Of a stretch of 64,000 bases of DNA, positions 17,153 through 26,651 are shown piece after piece (position 1 is the first letter of the stretch; each line of letters opens with the position of its first letter). The notes under the pieces are model-generated. The model was not told the origin of the DNA. It saw nothing but the letters and a program-made list of their open reading frames with translations, and did no database searches. This DNA is from Acidimicrobiia bacterium (GTDB lineage Bacteria; Actinomycetota; Acidimicrobiia; IMCC26256; JAGPDB01), in contig JAGPDB010000008.1 of assembly GCA_018057765.1 (NCBI GenBank), positions 1 through 64,000 on the forward strand, read 5' to 3'. Position numbers and translations under genes: made by a program.

Positions 17153-19690
17153 TCAAATAATTTCTAAGGGTGGGTTTAATGAAGCCATAAAAGTGCGTTG
17201 TTTATTTTCTTCTTCAAAAATCACGGTAATAGCAATATCGCCACTTTTATGAGTTTCTACTTGCGCAATAATACCTTCACCATATTTACCATGAGAAACC
17301 TTTGTAGCAATGCTAAAACCAGTAACATCGAAATCATCTGGTATCTTCTGAATATTTTTATTACGGCCAGGTAAATCGAATATTGAAGAACTAACAACAT
17401 TTGAAGTTATAAAATCAATAGTTCTCGGATCAGCATCTAAGTATTCATCCTCTTGACCTTGAAGATCATCAAAAACAACATCATCATAAACACTGCCATA
17501 ACGAGATTTATGAGATCCTTCACTACGTCCAGCACGGCGAGATGCAAATGAATCATTCACAGACTCACTATCTTTAATAATATTTACCAACTCTGAAGGT
17601 ATTTCCTTTAGGAATCTACTTGGAGAATAAAATTCTGGTGTTGCATAAAGCATGCGAGACAAAGCACAGCTCAAATACAACTTTTCCATAGCGCGAGTAA
17701 CACCCACATACATTAAACGACGTTCCTCTTCTAATTCGCTAGAGTCACCCAGAGATCTTTCATGAGGAAATAGTCCTTCTTCTAGGCCAACAATTGCTAC
17801 AACCTGATACTCCAAACCTTTAGCAGTGTGTAAAGTCATTAACGTTATCGCATCATCGTTTTCATTAGATTTATCAGATTCACTTAACAAAGATACAGCT
17901 TCTAGAAAAGCAGAAACTCTTTCGATAGGATTATCTATATCTATAGTTTTATCTTTGTCAAAGTTCTCCTCAAATTTTGATACCTCACCAACTTGAGCTT
18001 CTAAGACTGCTTCCGATAGCTGTGCTGCCTTTTCTAGAGCCAAATCAAACTCTTTAGCTTGATTCAAAAGCTCACTTAAATTTTCCAGCCGACCGTCCGA
18101 CTCAAAACTTCCTTCATCGTTTAAAACTTTATAATAACCAGACTCGTTTAGTAGAAATTCTAAAACTTGCGCTATTTTTACTTGCTCTCCATTTCCCGCA
18201 TTATCAAAAAGTGCACATACCCCAAGTGCGGCTGTCGCTGCACGCTTAGGTAGAGCATATTCATTTGGACGTTCACAAGCTTGACGAAAACTAATATCAT
18301 ACATGCGAGCAAATTGAGCAATCCTAGAAACAGAAGTATCCCCTAAACCGCGTTTAGGTTCATTAATAATTCTTCTCCACGATGCTTCATCAGCAGGATT
18401 AACAAAAATTCGTAAATACGAAATAGCATCTTTAATTTCTTTTCGCTCAAAAAACTTAGTACCACCAACAATTCGATATGGTATGCCTTGTCGAATCAAT
18501 TGCTCTTCTAATAAACGTGATTGAGCATTAGTACGATAAAAAATAGCCATGTCATTAAATTTATATTTTTTAGACTCTTTTTGTAGCTGACCAATAACAT
18601 ATTGTGATTCACTTCGGTCACTTGCAGCATAAAAAACGATTATTGGTTCACCAACACCTTTATCTGAAATTAGTTCTTTCTTTATACGATTAGAATTATT
18701 AGAAATTACACTATTAGCCGCTTGCAAAATATTTTCTGTGGATCGATAGTTCGTGTTTAAAACAACGGTTTTTGCTTCTTCAAAGGTCTCTTCAAAACGT
18801 TGAAAATTCTGATGATCAGCACCACGAAATTTATATATCGACTGATCTCCATCACCAACAACAGTTATATTTCTATGTTTTGTTGCAATTTTAGAGACAA
18901 GCTCAAATTGAGCAAGGTTAGTATCTTGAAATTCATCGACTAAAACGTGCTGAAACCTTTCTTGATATTTTTCTAATTTCTCTTCACTCGTACGGAACAT
19001 TTCAACGACTTTTAATAACAAGTCATCGAAATCAACAGCATTTGCGTTTCTAAGTCTGTGTTCATACTCAGCATAAATTTTTGCGATAGTAGTTTGTGTA
19101 TCCATCTCTGCGCGTTCTAATGCAACGCCAGGCGAAATCATTTCATTTTTTAAAGATGAAATAGTTCGATAAACAGATTTGGCTCCAAAACGTTTCGGAT
19201 CAGCACCTATATCTCTACGTGCATAATCAACTAAACGAGCAGCATCTGTCGTATCGTAAATCGTAAAACCATTTTTTACACCAACAACATCACCATCGTA
19301 TCTAAGAATACGAGAACAAGCAGAGTGAAAGGTAGACACCCACATTTTATTTGCAACGGGGCCGACAATTTTAGATACTCTACTGACCATTTCAGCTGCA
19401 GCTTTGTTCGTAAAAGTTATAGCCAAAATTTGGTAAGGAGAAACATCATGTTCTTCAATAAGATAAGCAATACGATTTGTTAATACTCTAGTTTTTCCAG
19501 AACCCGCTCCAGCAACTACTAAAAGTGGACCATCAATATGTGTCACTGCTTCTTTTTGTTCGGGATTCAAATTTTGTATTAAATCATTTGAGTTATCTTT
19601 AATATGATTATTTTCAATACCAAGCCCAGAGACTACACTCGAAAGCGAGTCGTTAAAACTATTTGCGAAGATATTTGCTGGAAAAGTCAC
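17153..19690 (-). CDS. pcrA: ATP-dependent DNA helicase PcrA/UvrD
   Basis: Superfamily 1A 3'-5' helicase for nucleotide excision repair, replication restart and RecA filament removal. The 845 residues have the Q-motif LNPEQKEAV, Walker A AGAGSGKT (60-67), ITFTNKAAAEM, Walker B VDEFQDTN (251-258), GDGDQSIYKFRGA and LNTNYRS. The C-terminal motifs are TLMTLHTAKGLEYQ, EEERRLMYVGVTRA and a Tudor-like end (HGKYGEGIIAQVE). It is somewhat longer than average because of a charged linker before the Tudor part. The called start is a GTG with a possible -10 (TAAATT) 6 nt upstream. Confidence 0.96.
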   Translation of the reverse strand: MTFPANIFANSFNDSLSSVVSGLGIENNHIKDNSNDLIQNLNPEQKEAVTHIDGPLLVVAGAGSGKTRVLTNRIAYLIEEHDVSPYQILAITFTNKAAAEMVSRVSKIVGPVANKMWVSTFHSACSRILRYDGDVVGVKNGFTIYDTTDAARLVDYARRDIGADPKRFGAKSVYRTISSLKNEMISPGVALERAEMDTQTTIAKIYAEYEHRLRNANAVDFDDLLLKVVEMFRTSEEKLEKYQERFQHVLVDEFQDTNLAQFELVSKIATKHRNITVVGDGDQSIYKFRGADHQNFQRFEETFEEAKTVVLNTNYRSTENILQAANSVISNNSNRIKKELISDKGVGEPIIVFYAASDRSESQYVIGQLQKESKKYKFNDMAIFYRTNAQSRLLEEQLIRQGIPYRIVGGTKFFERKEIKDAISYLRIFVNPADEASWRRIINEPKRGLGDTSVSRIAQFARMYDISFRQACERPNEYALPKRAATAALGVCALFDNAGNGEQVKIAQVLEFLLNESGYYKVLNDEGSFESDGRLENLSELLNQAKEFDLALEKAAQLSEAVLEAQVGEVSKFEENFDKDKTIDIDNPIERVSAFLEAVSLLSESDKSNENDDAITLMTLHTAKGLEYQVVAIVGLEEGLFPHERSLGDSSELEEERRLMYVGVTRAMEKLYLSCALSRMLYATPEFYSPSRFLKEIPSELVNIIKDSESVNDSFASRRAGRSEGSHKSRYGSVYDDVVFDDLQGQEDEYLDADPRTIDFITSNVVSSSIFDLPGRNKNIQKIPDDFDVTGFSIATKVSHGKYGEGIIAQVETHKSGDIAITVIFEEENKQRTFMASLNPPLEII

Positions 19691-19744
19691 TATTACAATT
19701 TAGACAATATATTGGACTCAAGATGAATTGCCCAATAGTAATTA

Positions 19745-20320
19745 TCAGAAATTCTCAAAACAATATTTAATACCAAGCTTCTTACTTATTGATATATATT
19801 CGTCAAATGTTTGTGTTAGGTCAGAATGCAAATTATTAATTTTTGTTTGAATTTTAGAAATCTGATCATTATATAGTTTAATTTGCTCAGGATCGTTGAC
19901 ATTAGCACCAGCATCGCTAATTGCTATGGCCTGTTGATAATGCTCAATAAAATTTGGAAAGATGTCGCGCGCATGCGACAAATCATCTACGATAATTTCC
20001 CAACTATCAATATCTTTCTCACTGGGAGTAATCTCACCAAACCTCGATATTAAACCATCTAGTTCATCTTCGACCATAGCAAAATTCGTATTAATTTCTT
20101 TAGTATCATTTATATTCGTTTTTTTATAGTTGTCAAAAACCGATAGCTCAATTTTATTACAAGCTTTTTCAACTTCAGACTGAAAATTATTAATATCCGG
20201 TTTTTGTATGTTGCTAGGTTTAGTCTTTAGTATTTTTTTACTATCTTTTGAGGAACATGAAATTAATATTGAAGGGATAAGTACCGTCAAGAAAATGAAT
20301 AAGAATATTTTCTTTTGCAT
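19745..20320 (-). CDS. Hypothetical lipoprotein
   Basis: The N-terminus is a lipoprotein signal: MQKK, a hydrophobic stretch, and lipobox LISC with Cys22, followed by SSKDSKK. The mature protein of about 170 residues looks mainly helical (for example residues 125-180, with heptad-like hydrophobics) and has three more cysteines or so. It is predicted to be anchored on the outer face of the cytoplasmic membrane. It sits between guaA and pcrA on the same strand. No family recognised. Confidence 0.7.
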   Translation of the reverse strand: MQKKIFLFIFLTVLIPSILISCSSKDSKKILKTKPSNIQKPDINNFQSEVEKACNKIELSVFDNYKKTNINDTKEINTNFAMVEDELDGLISRFGEITPSEKDIDSWEIIVDDLSHARDIFPNFIEHYQQAIAISDAGANVNDPEQIKLYNDQISKIQTKINNLHSDLTQTFDEYISISKKLGIKYCFENF

Positions 20321-20344
20321 AAGGTACTCCCTTTATGTTTCATT

Positions 20345-21907
20345 CTATTCCCATTCAATGGTTCCTGGTGGTTTTGATGTTATATCGTAAGCTACTCTAT
20401 TAACTCCAGCGACTTCATTGATAATTCTATTTGCCATTTTTTCAAGTACGTCATATGGAATACGTGCAAAATCAGCAGTCATTGCATCATCGGATGTCAC
20501 AGAGCGAATCACTATAGGATATGCATAGGTGCGTTCATCACCCATCACGCCAACACTTTTAACGGTGGGTAGTACTGCAAAACTTTGCCAGATTTCTCTA
20601 TATAAACCAGCTTTACGCACTTCTTCAACAACTATATGGTCTGCTGCTCGAACAATTTCTAGTCGTTCACGTGTAATATCTCCCACAATGCGAACTGCTA
20701 ATCCAGGCCCTGGGAATGGTTGACGCCACACTATTTCTTCAGGTAGACCCAGTTCTGCACCAATGGCACGTACTTCATCTTTAAATAGATTTCGTAAAGG
20801 TTCAACTAGCGCGAACTTCATATCTTTTGGAAGTCCACCAACATTGTGATGGCTTTTTATTTTTGCAGCATCATCAGTGCCAGATTCAATCACATCTGGA
20901 TATAGTGTACCTTGGACCAAGAATTTAGCATCCTTAATATCATCCTCGACTTCTTCAAATATTCGTATGAAAGTCTCTCCAATGATTTTTCGTTTCTTTT
21001 CAGGATCAGTTACTCCTGCTAATAATTCTAAGAACCGGTCTTGAGCTTTCACATGAATTAATTCGATTTTGAACTGATCACGAAATGTCTTTTCAACCTG
21101 CTCAGATTCGCCAAAACGCATCATTCCCGTATCAACATAAACACAAGTTAGTTGATCTCCAATAGCCTTATGCATGAGTGCAGCCGCAACAGATGAATCT
21201 ACACCGCCAGAAAGCGCACATATAACTTTGCTATCTCCAACTTGGTTTCGTATAGCTTCAATTGAGTCAGTAATAATTGAGCTATTTGTCCATGTAGGCA
21301 AACAGCCTGCACCATTGTACAAAAAGTTTTTTAGTATTTCTTGTCCAAAATCAGAATGTTTTACTTCTGGATGGAATTGGGTTCCATATATTCTAAGTTC
21401 ATCATTTTCAATCACTGCAGCTGGTGTCTGCTTTGTTGATGCAGTTACACTAAACCCTTGCGGAGCTTTTGTGATTGAATCGAAATGGCTCATCCATACA
21501 TCATGTTCTCTCTCGATAGCACCTAATAGTGTAGAAGTACCGGGAATAATCTCAATGGCCGAACGGCCGTATTCACCGACTCCAGTTTTTTCTACCAAAC
21601 CACCAAGTTGCTTTACAATTAATTGTGCTCCGTAACAAATTCCTAATATTGGAATACCTAAAGAATATATTTCTAGGTCAAGTATTGGTGCATTTTCTTC
21701 ATGAACAGATTTAGGACCACCAGAAAGAATTATTGCAGCAACATTACGATCTTTTATTTCCTTGGCAGTAATTTTTCGTGAAACTATTTCAGAATATACG
21801 TGTGCTTCACGAACCCTTCTAGCAATTAATTGTGCATATTGTGCTCCAAAGTCAACAACTAAAACTACACTCTGGTCATTTGGTGACATTGAAACATCAG
21901 AACTCAT
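20345..21907 (-). CDS. guaA: GMP synthase (glutamine-hydrolysing)
   Basis: Converts XMP to GMP using glutamine and ATP. The 520-residue protein has an N-terminal class I glutaminase with nucleophile Cys91 in GICYGAQ and the His-Glu pair in FHPEV. The ATP pyrophosphatase loop is [13 protein letters not shown]. The C-terminal dimerisation domain ends in the canonical [12 protein letters not shown]. The start is directly after the guaB3 stop (no spacer), so the two are one unit and their reactions are consecutive if GuaB3 makes XMP. Confidence 0.97.
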   Translation of the reverse strand: MSSDVSMSPNDQSVVLVVDFGAQYAQLIARRVREAHVYSEIVSRKITAKEIKDRNVAAIILSGGPKSVHEENAPILDLEIYSLGIPILGICYGAQLIVKQLGGLVEKTGVGEYGRSAIEIIPGTSTLLGAIEREHDVWMSHFDSITKAPQGFSVTASTKQTPAAVIENDELRIYGTQFHPEVKHSDFGQEILKNFLYNGAGCLPTWTNSSIITDSIEAIRNQVGDSKVICALSGGVDSSVAAALMHKAIGDQLTCVYVDTGMMRFGESEQVEKTFRDQFKIELIHVKAQDRFLELLAGVTDPEKKRKIIGETFIRIFEEVEDDIKDAKFLVQGTLYPDVIESGTDDAAKIKSHHNVGGLPKDMKFALVEPLRNLFKDEVRAIGAELGLPEEIVWRQPFPGPGLAVRIVGDITRERLEIVRAADHIVVEEVRKAGLYREIWQSFAVLPTVKSVGVMGDERTYAYPIVIRSVTSDDAMTADFARIPYDVLEKMANRIINEVAGVNRVAYDITSKPPGTIEWE

Positions 21908-23071
21908 CTATTTATTTCCCATTCCAATATTTTGATCATTCTGTAATTTTTTTCCTTCAGTTTGTAACGCTGGAGCTATCATAACTTCTGCTTTTTGAAA
22001 CTCTTTTAAGGTTTCATGTCCTGTAGTTGCCATTGAAGTACGCAAAGCACCACAAAGGTTTAAAGTACCATCATTTTCGCGAGCAGGCCCTACCAATATT
22101 TCTTCGAGTGTGCCTTTAATTTGTGTTTTCACACGTGCACCACGTGGAAGAGTTGGATGAAATGTTGCCATACCCCAGTGATACCCTTTGCCTGGTGCTT
22201 CACTTGCACTTGCAAGCGGTGACCCAACCATTACAGCATCTGCGCCGCATGCAATTGCTTTGGAAATATCCCCACCTGTTGCCATTCCACCATCGGCAAT
22301 AACTTGAACATAGACCCCAGTCTCATCAAGATGGCGAATACGTGCGCCTGCAGCATCAGCTATTGCAGTTGCTTGGGGAACACCTATTCCTAAAACTCCA
22401 CGAGAAGTACATGCATGGCCAGGACCAACTCCAACAAGTATACCTGCAGCACCTGTTCTCATTAAGTGAAGTGCACCAGAGTAACTTGCGCAGCCACCTA
22501 CTATTACCGGAATATCTAATTGTCGTATAAAAGAGGCTAAATCAAGAGTCACACCATTTTTTGAAACATGTTGTGCACTGACAACCGTACCTTGGATTAC
22601 AAGAATGTCTAAGTCTGCATCTGTAACATATTTTAGATATTTATCAACTTGTTGAGGAGTTAATGATGCACATGTTGTAACACCGCCAGCTTTTATTTCG
22701 TTAATCCGTTGTGTAATCAATTCTGGCTTTACTGGCTCTTCATATATTTCCTGCATTCGAATAGTAGCTTTTTCTATTGGCAGTTGCGCTATTTCTTCTA
22801 ATACTATTTCAGGATCTTCATAACGGGTAAATAATCCTTCTAAATTTAAACAACCAAGTCCGCCAAGACGTCCCATTTCTATTGCTGTTTGTGGGGAAGT
22901 TACCCCATCCATTGCTGAGGAAATAACAGGAAGTGAAAATTTATAGGCATCAATCTCCCAATCAATACTTACATCTTGCGGATCACGTGTTCGTCTTGAA
23001 GGAACTATTGCTATGTCGTCGAATCCATAAGCTCTTCTGCCAGATTTACCAATACCAATTTCAATCTCCAC
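21908..23071 (-). CDS. guaB3: IMP dehydrogenase-related protein, GuaB3 family
   Basis: A 387-residue TIM-barrel protein of the actinobacterial GuaB3 type: EIGIGKSGRRAYGFDDIAIV, VPSRRTRDP, and a flavin/phosphate-binding ADGGMATGGDI. The loop GVGPGHACTSR keeps the catalytic-type Cys of IMP dehydrogenase. It lacks the CBS-domain insert of ordinary GuaB (about 490 residues). I choose the GTG at 23071 because AAAGG lies 7 nt before it; a TTG at 23086 would add five residues. No full-length guaB is in the window, and it abuts guaA, so it may be the functional IMP dehydrogenase. Confidence 0.9.
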   Translation of the reverse strand: MEIEIGIGKSGRRAYGFDDIAIVPSRRTRDPQDVSIDWEIDAYKFSLPVISSAMDGVTSPQTAIEMGRLGGLGCLNLEGLFTRYEDPEIVLEEIAQLPIEKATIRMQEIYEEPVKPELITQRINEIKAGGVTTCASLTPQQVDKYLKYVTDADLDILVIQGTVVSAQHVSKNGVTLDLASFIRQLDIPVIVGGCASYSGALHLMRTGAAGILVGVGPGHACTSRGVLGIGVPQATAIADAAGARIRHLDETGVYVQVIADGGMATGGDISKAIACGADAVMVGSPLASASEAPGKGYHWGMATFHPTLPRGARVKTQIKGTLEEILVGPARENDGTLNLCGALRTSMATTGHETLKEFQKAEVMIAPALQTEGKKLQNDQNIGMGNK

Positions 23072-23120
23072 GTATACGCCTTTCAATACGAAAACTTTAA
23101 TGTCAATTCTAGTTTGTAAA

Positions 23121-23148
23121 GGTCATTCTGAGTGAAACGGAGAATACC
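23121..23148 (-). repeat. Copy of a CTCAGAATGAC-type intergenic repeat
   Basis: Upstream of guaB3 the minus strand reads GTATTCTCCGTTTCACTCAG then AATGACC. This is close to the repeat found between genes of many bacteria (ATTCTTCGCTTCGCTCAGAATGAC in other genomes). It is between genes and has no coding frame. Confidence 0.5.
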
Positions 23149-23189
23149 ATAATCGCAATTAGACCTCGTTTTCATTGATGATGGCTATA

Positions 23190-23906
23190 TCACTTAGTAG
23201 AATTGACGGAACTCAAAATATCAAATAATATTTGTGCTGTTGCACCCCATATGAATACAGGTCTTCCAATTGAATCTTTGAGCCTAAAGATATGAATTAG
23301 ATGAGAGGCATCGGTCGTATCCCAAAATTCGCTGTAATAGTTATCTGGCAAAAAGAGGTCATCTATCTTAATATGATGAAGCATCTCGACTTCATGATTA
23401 TTTAGTTGAATTTTTTCTAATGAAGTTTTGGATATTATTCCTATGTATGGGGCAATAAGCAGATCGACAGATTTGGTACGTCTGGTTTTTGATCGACCTA
23501 TAATTTCTATATCCTCAGATTTAATACCTATTTCTTCTTCAGTTTCTCTAAGTGCACAGTTTTTTAGGTCAAGGTCAATTTCATCAAGGTGACCGCCTGG
23601 AAATGCAATATCTCCAGAAAATGAACTCATCGAATGCGGTCTTTGTATCAATAGCATTGAATCTAATTGTCCTGAAAGTTCTAATAGTATTGGTACTAAT
23701 ACAGCAGAAGTTGGGTTTTTAGGCTCGTTACCAGATAATTGTTCGAGTTCGATTGTTTTAACTTCGTAACTATTTAGAACTGCAATAAGTTGTACTTTTG
23801 TGATTTTCCTATCGCTTATTTTGATGTTTGACCATGGTGCAACCGGACCAGGCATATATGACTTTGGTCTTGGCAATTCTTTATATTTTTTACTAATAGT
23901 CACCAT
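23190..23906 (-). CDS. Nudix hydrolase, CoA-diphosphatase (NudL) like
   Basis: The 238-residue protein has a Nudix domain whose box reads FPGGHLDEIDLDLKNCALRE followed by TEEEIGI. The first acidic position is Asp, not Glu, with ALRETEEE, and it is preceded by LLIQRPHSMSSFSGDIA. That arrangement is characteristic of the CoA-diphosphatase branch (YeaB/NudL), which cleaves CoA into 4'-phosphopantetheine and 3',5'-ADP. The N-terminal 60 residues are extra. Substrate assignment is moderate. It lies upstream of guaB3 but more than 100 bp away. Confidence 0.8.
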   Translation of the reverse strand: MVTISKKYKELPRPKSYMPGPVAPWSNIKISDRKITKVQLIAVLNSYEVKTIELEQLSGNEPKNPTSAVLVPILLELSGQLDSMLLIQRPHSMSSFSGDIAFPGGHLDEIDLDLKNCALRETEEEIGIKSEDIEIIGRSKTRRTKSVDLLIAPYIGIISKTSLEKIQLNNHEVEMLHHIKIDDLFLPDNYYSEFWDTTDASHLIHIFRLKDSIGRPVFIWGATAQILFDILSSVNSTK

Positions 23907-24018
23907 ATAAATATAGTATTAAATTATTCAATATAATTAGACATAGAAAGGATCCTCTACTTCTTTAGGAATAACAGAATTATTCTTTAAAGAAACAAAG
24001 GATCCTTTTAATAGTTAA

Positions 24019-24309
24019 TTATTTGCCTAATTTAGCCAAGACGTCACGAGCAGAAAGAATAAGTAGTTCTTCTCCATCGATAGCAATTTCAGTGCCACCG
24101 TATTTTGAATAAATAATAGTGTCACCTTCATTAATGCCCATAGGGATTAGTTCGTTATCATCACCAACACGACCAGGTCCTACTGCTAATACTTCGCCCT
24201 GTTGTGGCTTTTCTTTAGCTGTGTCTGGTATTACCAAACCGCTAACAGTTGTTTCTTCGGCTTGTGCTGGTCGAATAACAATTCGATCTTCTAGTGGTTG
24301 TAAGTTCAT
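24019..24309 (-). CDS. groES: Co-chaperonin GroES
   Basis: GroES forms the heptameric lid of the GroEL chaperonin. The 96 residues match the family throughout: [14 protein letters not shown], a mobile loop ([19 protein letters not shown]) with the hydrophobic GroEL-binding tripeptide, [10 protein letters not shown], and [21 protein letters not shown] strong AGAAGGAG ribosome binding site lies before the ATG, and a CIRCE operator about 45 bp upstream. groEL is not downstream: the next gene is a Nudix hydrolase. Confidence 0.97.
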   Translation of the reverse strand: MNLQPLEDRIVIRPAQAEETTVSGLVIPDTAKEKPQQGEVLAVGPGRVGDDNELIPMGINEGDTIIYSKYGGTEIAIDGEELLILSARDVLAKLGK

Positions 24310-24352
24310 TTACTTAGAGCTCCTTCTAATGATTTAATAAAAAATCGGACAT

Positions 24353-24379
24353 TTAGCAATCGTGATACGAGAGTGCTAA
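24353..24379. promoter_or_regulatory. CIRCE operator (HrcA site) upstream of groES
   Basis: TTAGCAATC, a 9 nt spacer, then GAGTGCTAA. It matches the CIRCE consensus TTAGCACTC-N9-GAGTGCTAA at 17 of 18 stem positions. It lies 44 bp before groES, so HrcA repression with heat induction is expected. Confidence 0.92.
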
Positions 24380-24452
24380 TAGACTACTAAGTTTTAAGGC
24401 TATTATTCAATTTGTGGACCTTGCGTGAATGTGGCGAAATTCAGAGATTGAC

Positions 24453-25487
24453 CTAGATTTGCTCTATATTAAGTGCAGTCAAATCCCATGTAGAATGAAT
24501 TCCAATATTCAGCTCGTCTTCACCACGAAGTTTGTAATGATAGTAGGCGCAAACACCGATCATTGCAGCATTGTCAGTACACATTATTTTCTCAGGGATT
24601 AATGCTCTGATTTTATTTTTAATTGATAAATTTTCGACAGCGTTTCGAAGTGCAGAGTTTGCTGCAACGCCACCACCTAAAGAAATCGCTTTTGCCGGCT
24701 TTTCTTCAGCTGACATGAACTTCAAAATATTTTTTATTCTAATAGACAATGTATCAACGACTGCTTCTTGGAAACTCGCACAAATATCTTCTACTTTCGC
24801 ATCTGGATTATCACGAATTAAATATTTTGTTGCAGTTTTCAGACCAGAAAAAGATACGTTATATAAATTATCTTTCATTGGTCGAGGAAGTTTATATATA
24901 CTGGGGTCTCCTTTTTCAGCGAGATCATCAACAATTGGTCCCCCAGGGTATCCGAGCCCAAGCATTCTAGAGACTTTGTCATAAGCTTCGCCTGCTGCAT
25001 CGTCAATAGTGCCACCCATAACTCTATATGAACCTGGTGCATCTACAATCACAAACATAGTATGGCCACCACTAACCAATACAGCTAAAAACGGAAACTG
25101 TACATCATCATGTTCTAATAAAACACTCAAAATATGTGCCTCGTGATGATGTATACCTACAAATGGCTTTTCTAAAGCCATTGCATAAGATTTTCCAGCA
25201 GTCATGCCAACCAATAATGCAGCAGATAAACCTGGTCCACGTGTTGATGCAACAAGATCAATATCTCCTAGAGTAATATCCGCTTGATCCAATGCTAAAC
25301 GTACTACATTCGTGCAAAGTTCTAAATGATGACGTCCTGCTAATTCTGGAACGACTCCACCGTATTTTTCGTGCTCAACAATTTGGCTAGAAATAATGGA
25401 ACTCGATAGTTCAAAAATACCATTTTGTGCTTTTATGATTGCACATGCTGTTTCATCACATGAAGATTCAATACTAAGTATTAACAT
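24453..25487 (-). CDS. tsaD: tRNA N6-adenosine threonylcarbamoyltransferase TsaD
   Basis: Transfers the threonylcarbamoyl group to A37 of ANN-decoding tRNAs. The 344 residues have the ASKHA fold with LSIESSCDETACAI at the start, the metal-binding HHHEAHIL (113-118), LVSGGHTMFV, GEAYDKVSRMLGLGYPGGP and SLGGGVAANSALR near the end. All expected motifs are intact. Its start overlaps the end of rimI by 14 bp, so it is in the tsaE-tsaB-rimI-tsaD operon, the usual actinobacterial order. Confidence 0.97.
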   Translation of the reverse strand: MLILSIESSCDETACAIIKAQNGIFELSSSIISSQIVEHEKYGGVVPELAGRHHLELCTNVVRLALDQADITLGDIDLVASTRGPGLSAALLVGMTAGKSYAMALEKPFVGIHHHEAHILSVLLEHDDVQFPFLAVLVSGGHTMFVIVDAPGSYRVMGGTIDDAAGEAYDKVSRMLGLGYPGGPIVDDLAEKGDPSIYKLPRPMKDNLYNVSFSGLKTATKYLIRDNPDAKVEDICASFQEAVVDTLSIRIKNILKFMSAEEKPAKAISLGGGVAANSALRNAVENLSIKNKIRALIPEKIMCTDNAAMIGVCAYYHYKLRGEDELNIGIHSTWDLTALNIEQI

Positions 25488-25971
25488 TTTTAATATCCTT
25501 TATGGCTTCAAGCCACATAATAAGTGCATCTTCGTGATTGTCAATATAATAATTTTTGCGAACACCCGCTGTTGTAAAACCAAGTGCTTCATAAAGTGAA
25601 ATTGCTACTTTATTACTTAGCCTAACTTCTAAAGTAGCTTTATTTACCCCTGCTAATTTTGCTTGTTCTATAAGATTTCTTATAAGCAAATTACCAAAAC
25701 CATTTCTTCTATATTTCTGATCGATAATTAATGAATATATATGCAATTCGTCACCAATTATTTGACCTGCGCAAAACCCCATATATACTTGTTTTTTTTC
25801 ATTAGGTGAGACGCAAGTAATTAAGTTTATAAAAGTCGAATCATTTAACTCTTTTAGAAATTGTTTTGCACTTTGAGGTTTTACGTTTTGTTGTTTTTCT
25901 AGTTGAATAAGAATATCTAAGTGTTGATCTTTAGCTTTTTCGATTTTAAAATTTCGGGAGTGTTTATTCAT
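25474..25971 (-). CDS. rimI: RimI-like ribosomal protein alanine N-acetyltransferase
   Basis: A 165-residue GNAT protein. Motif A is IDQKYRRNGFGNLLIRNLIE, with RRNGFG contacting the acetyl-CoA pyrophosphate, followed by EVRLSNKVAISLYEALGFTT. RimI acetylates the N-terminal alanine of S18 in E. coli and has broader targets elsewhere. The assignment rests on the GNAT motifs plus the position between tsaB and tsaD, where rimI is found in many bacteria. The first 40 residues are more divergent. Confidence 0.88.
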   Translation of the reverse strand: MNKHSRNFKIEKAKDQHLDILIQLEKQQNVKPQSAKQFLKELNDSTFINLITCVSPNEKKQVYMGFCAGQIIGDELHIYSLIIDQKYRRNGFGNLLIRNLIEQAKLAGVNKATLEVRLSNKVAISLYEALGFTTAGVRKNYYIDNHEDALIMWLEAIKDIKNVNT

Positions 25972-25976
25972 AAAGA

Positions 25977-26651
25977 TTATTTCTTAATGTTCCAAGAGAG
26001 TTCGGCATCTGATTTTCTAATGTAAATCGCTTGAGCTGCAAAATTGTTCGCAAAGATTTCTGCTACACATGCTTTTTGCACAAGTTCTATAGCACCAGCG
26101 GGACACAGTTCATGATCATATATATTTTCTTCAATTTCACCTTGAGGGATTAGTTGCTCTGATTCAATTCTTATTAATATAGTTGCAATTTCAACACCAT
26201 CTATATTTATTAGACGAGCTTTATCAAATTTTCTAGACTCGAATTTCGCATAGTAATGTTCTTTTCTGCGAGCATCTTTTACCACCTCGATACTTGTCCC
26301 TATTGATGGTCCATCTTCAGCGCTATGTCCTGTCATTTCACTCAACGCAATAAGTTCTAATGATGAAAAATATACAATAGGTATTGATAATGCGTGAGCA
26401 AAACTATGTGCAGCAATGATTCCAGTTCGCAACCCTGTAAAACTTCCAGGTCCAATACCAACTCCTATAACGTCAATCTCATTTAAGGACTTAGACTGAG
26501 CTAGAAGTGCTTTAGAAATAGCTTCAAACAAGTTTTCTCCGTGGCGAGATTTCTCATTCATAACAATATTTGTTGCTTGGTCAAAAGAATTACCAACACA
26601 GACACACACTGCATCTGAAGAGGTATCAATTATTAGAACAGTAGAGTTCAT
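25977..26651 (-). CDS. tsaB: tRNA threonylcarbamoyladenosine biosynthesis protein TsaB
   Basis: TsaB is the non-catalytic ASKHA partner that dimerises with TsaD in t6A synthesis. The 224-residue protein has the family opening LIIDTSSDAVCVCV, then EKSRHGENLFEAI and the hallmark GVGIGPGSFTGLRTGI. The C-terminal half is weakly conserved, as usual for TsaB. Its start overlaps the end of tsaE by 4 bp, which indicates translational coupling. Confidence 0.94.
   Translation of the reverse strand: MNSTVLIIDTSSDAVCVCVGNSFDQATNIVMNEKSRHGENLFEAISKALLAQSKSLNEIDVIGVGIGPGSFTGLRTGIIAAHSFAHALSIPIVYFSSLELIALSEMTGHSAEDGPSIGTSIEVVKDARRKEHYYAKFESRKFDKARLINIDGVEIATILIRIESEQLIPQGEIEENIYDHELCPAGAIELVQKACVAEIFANNFAAQAIYIRKSDAELSWNIKK

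Noticed and set aside
21174-21635. A 153-residue plus-strand frame opposite guaA
   Set aside because: Antisense to a conserved gene, no ribosome binding site and no recognisable domain.
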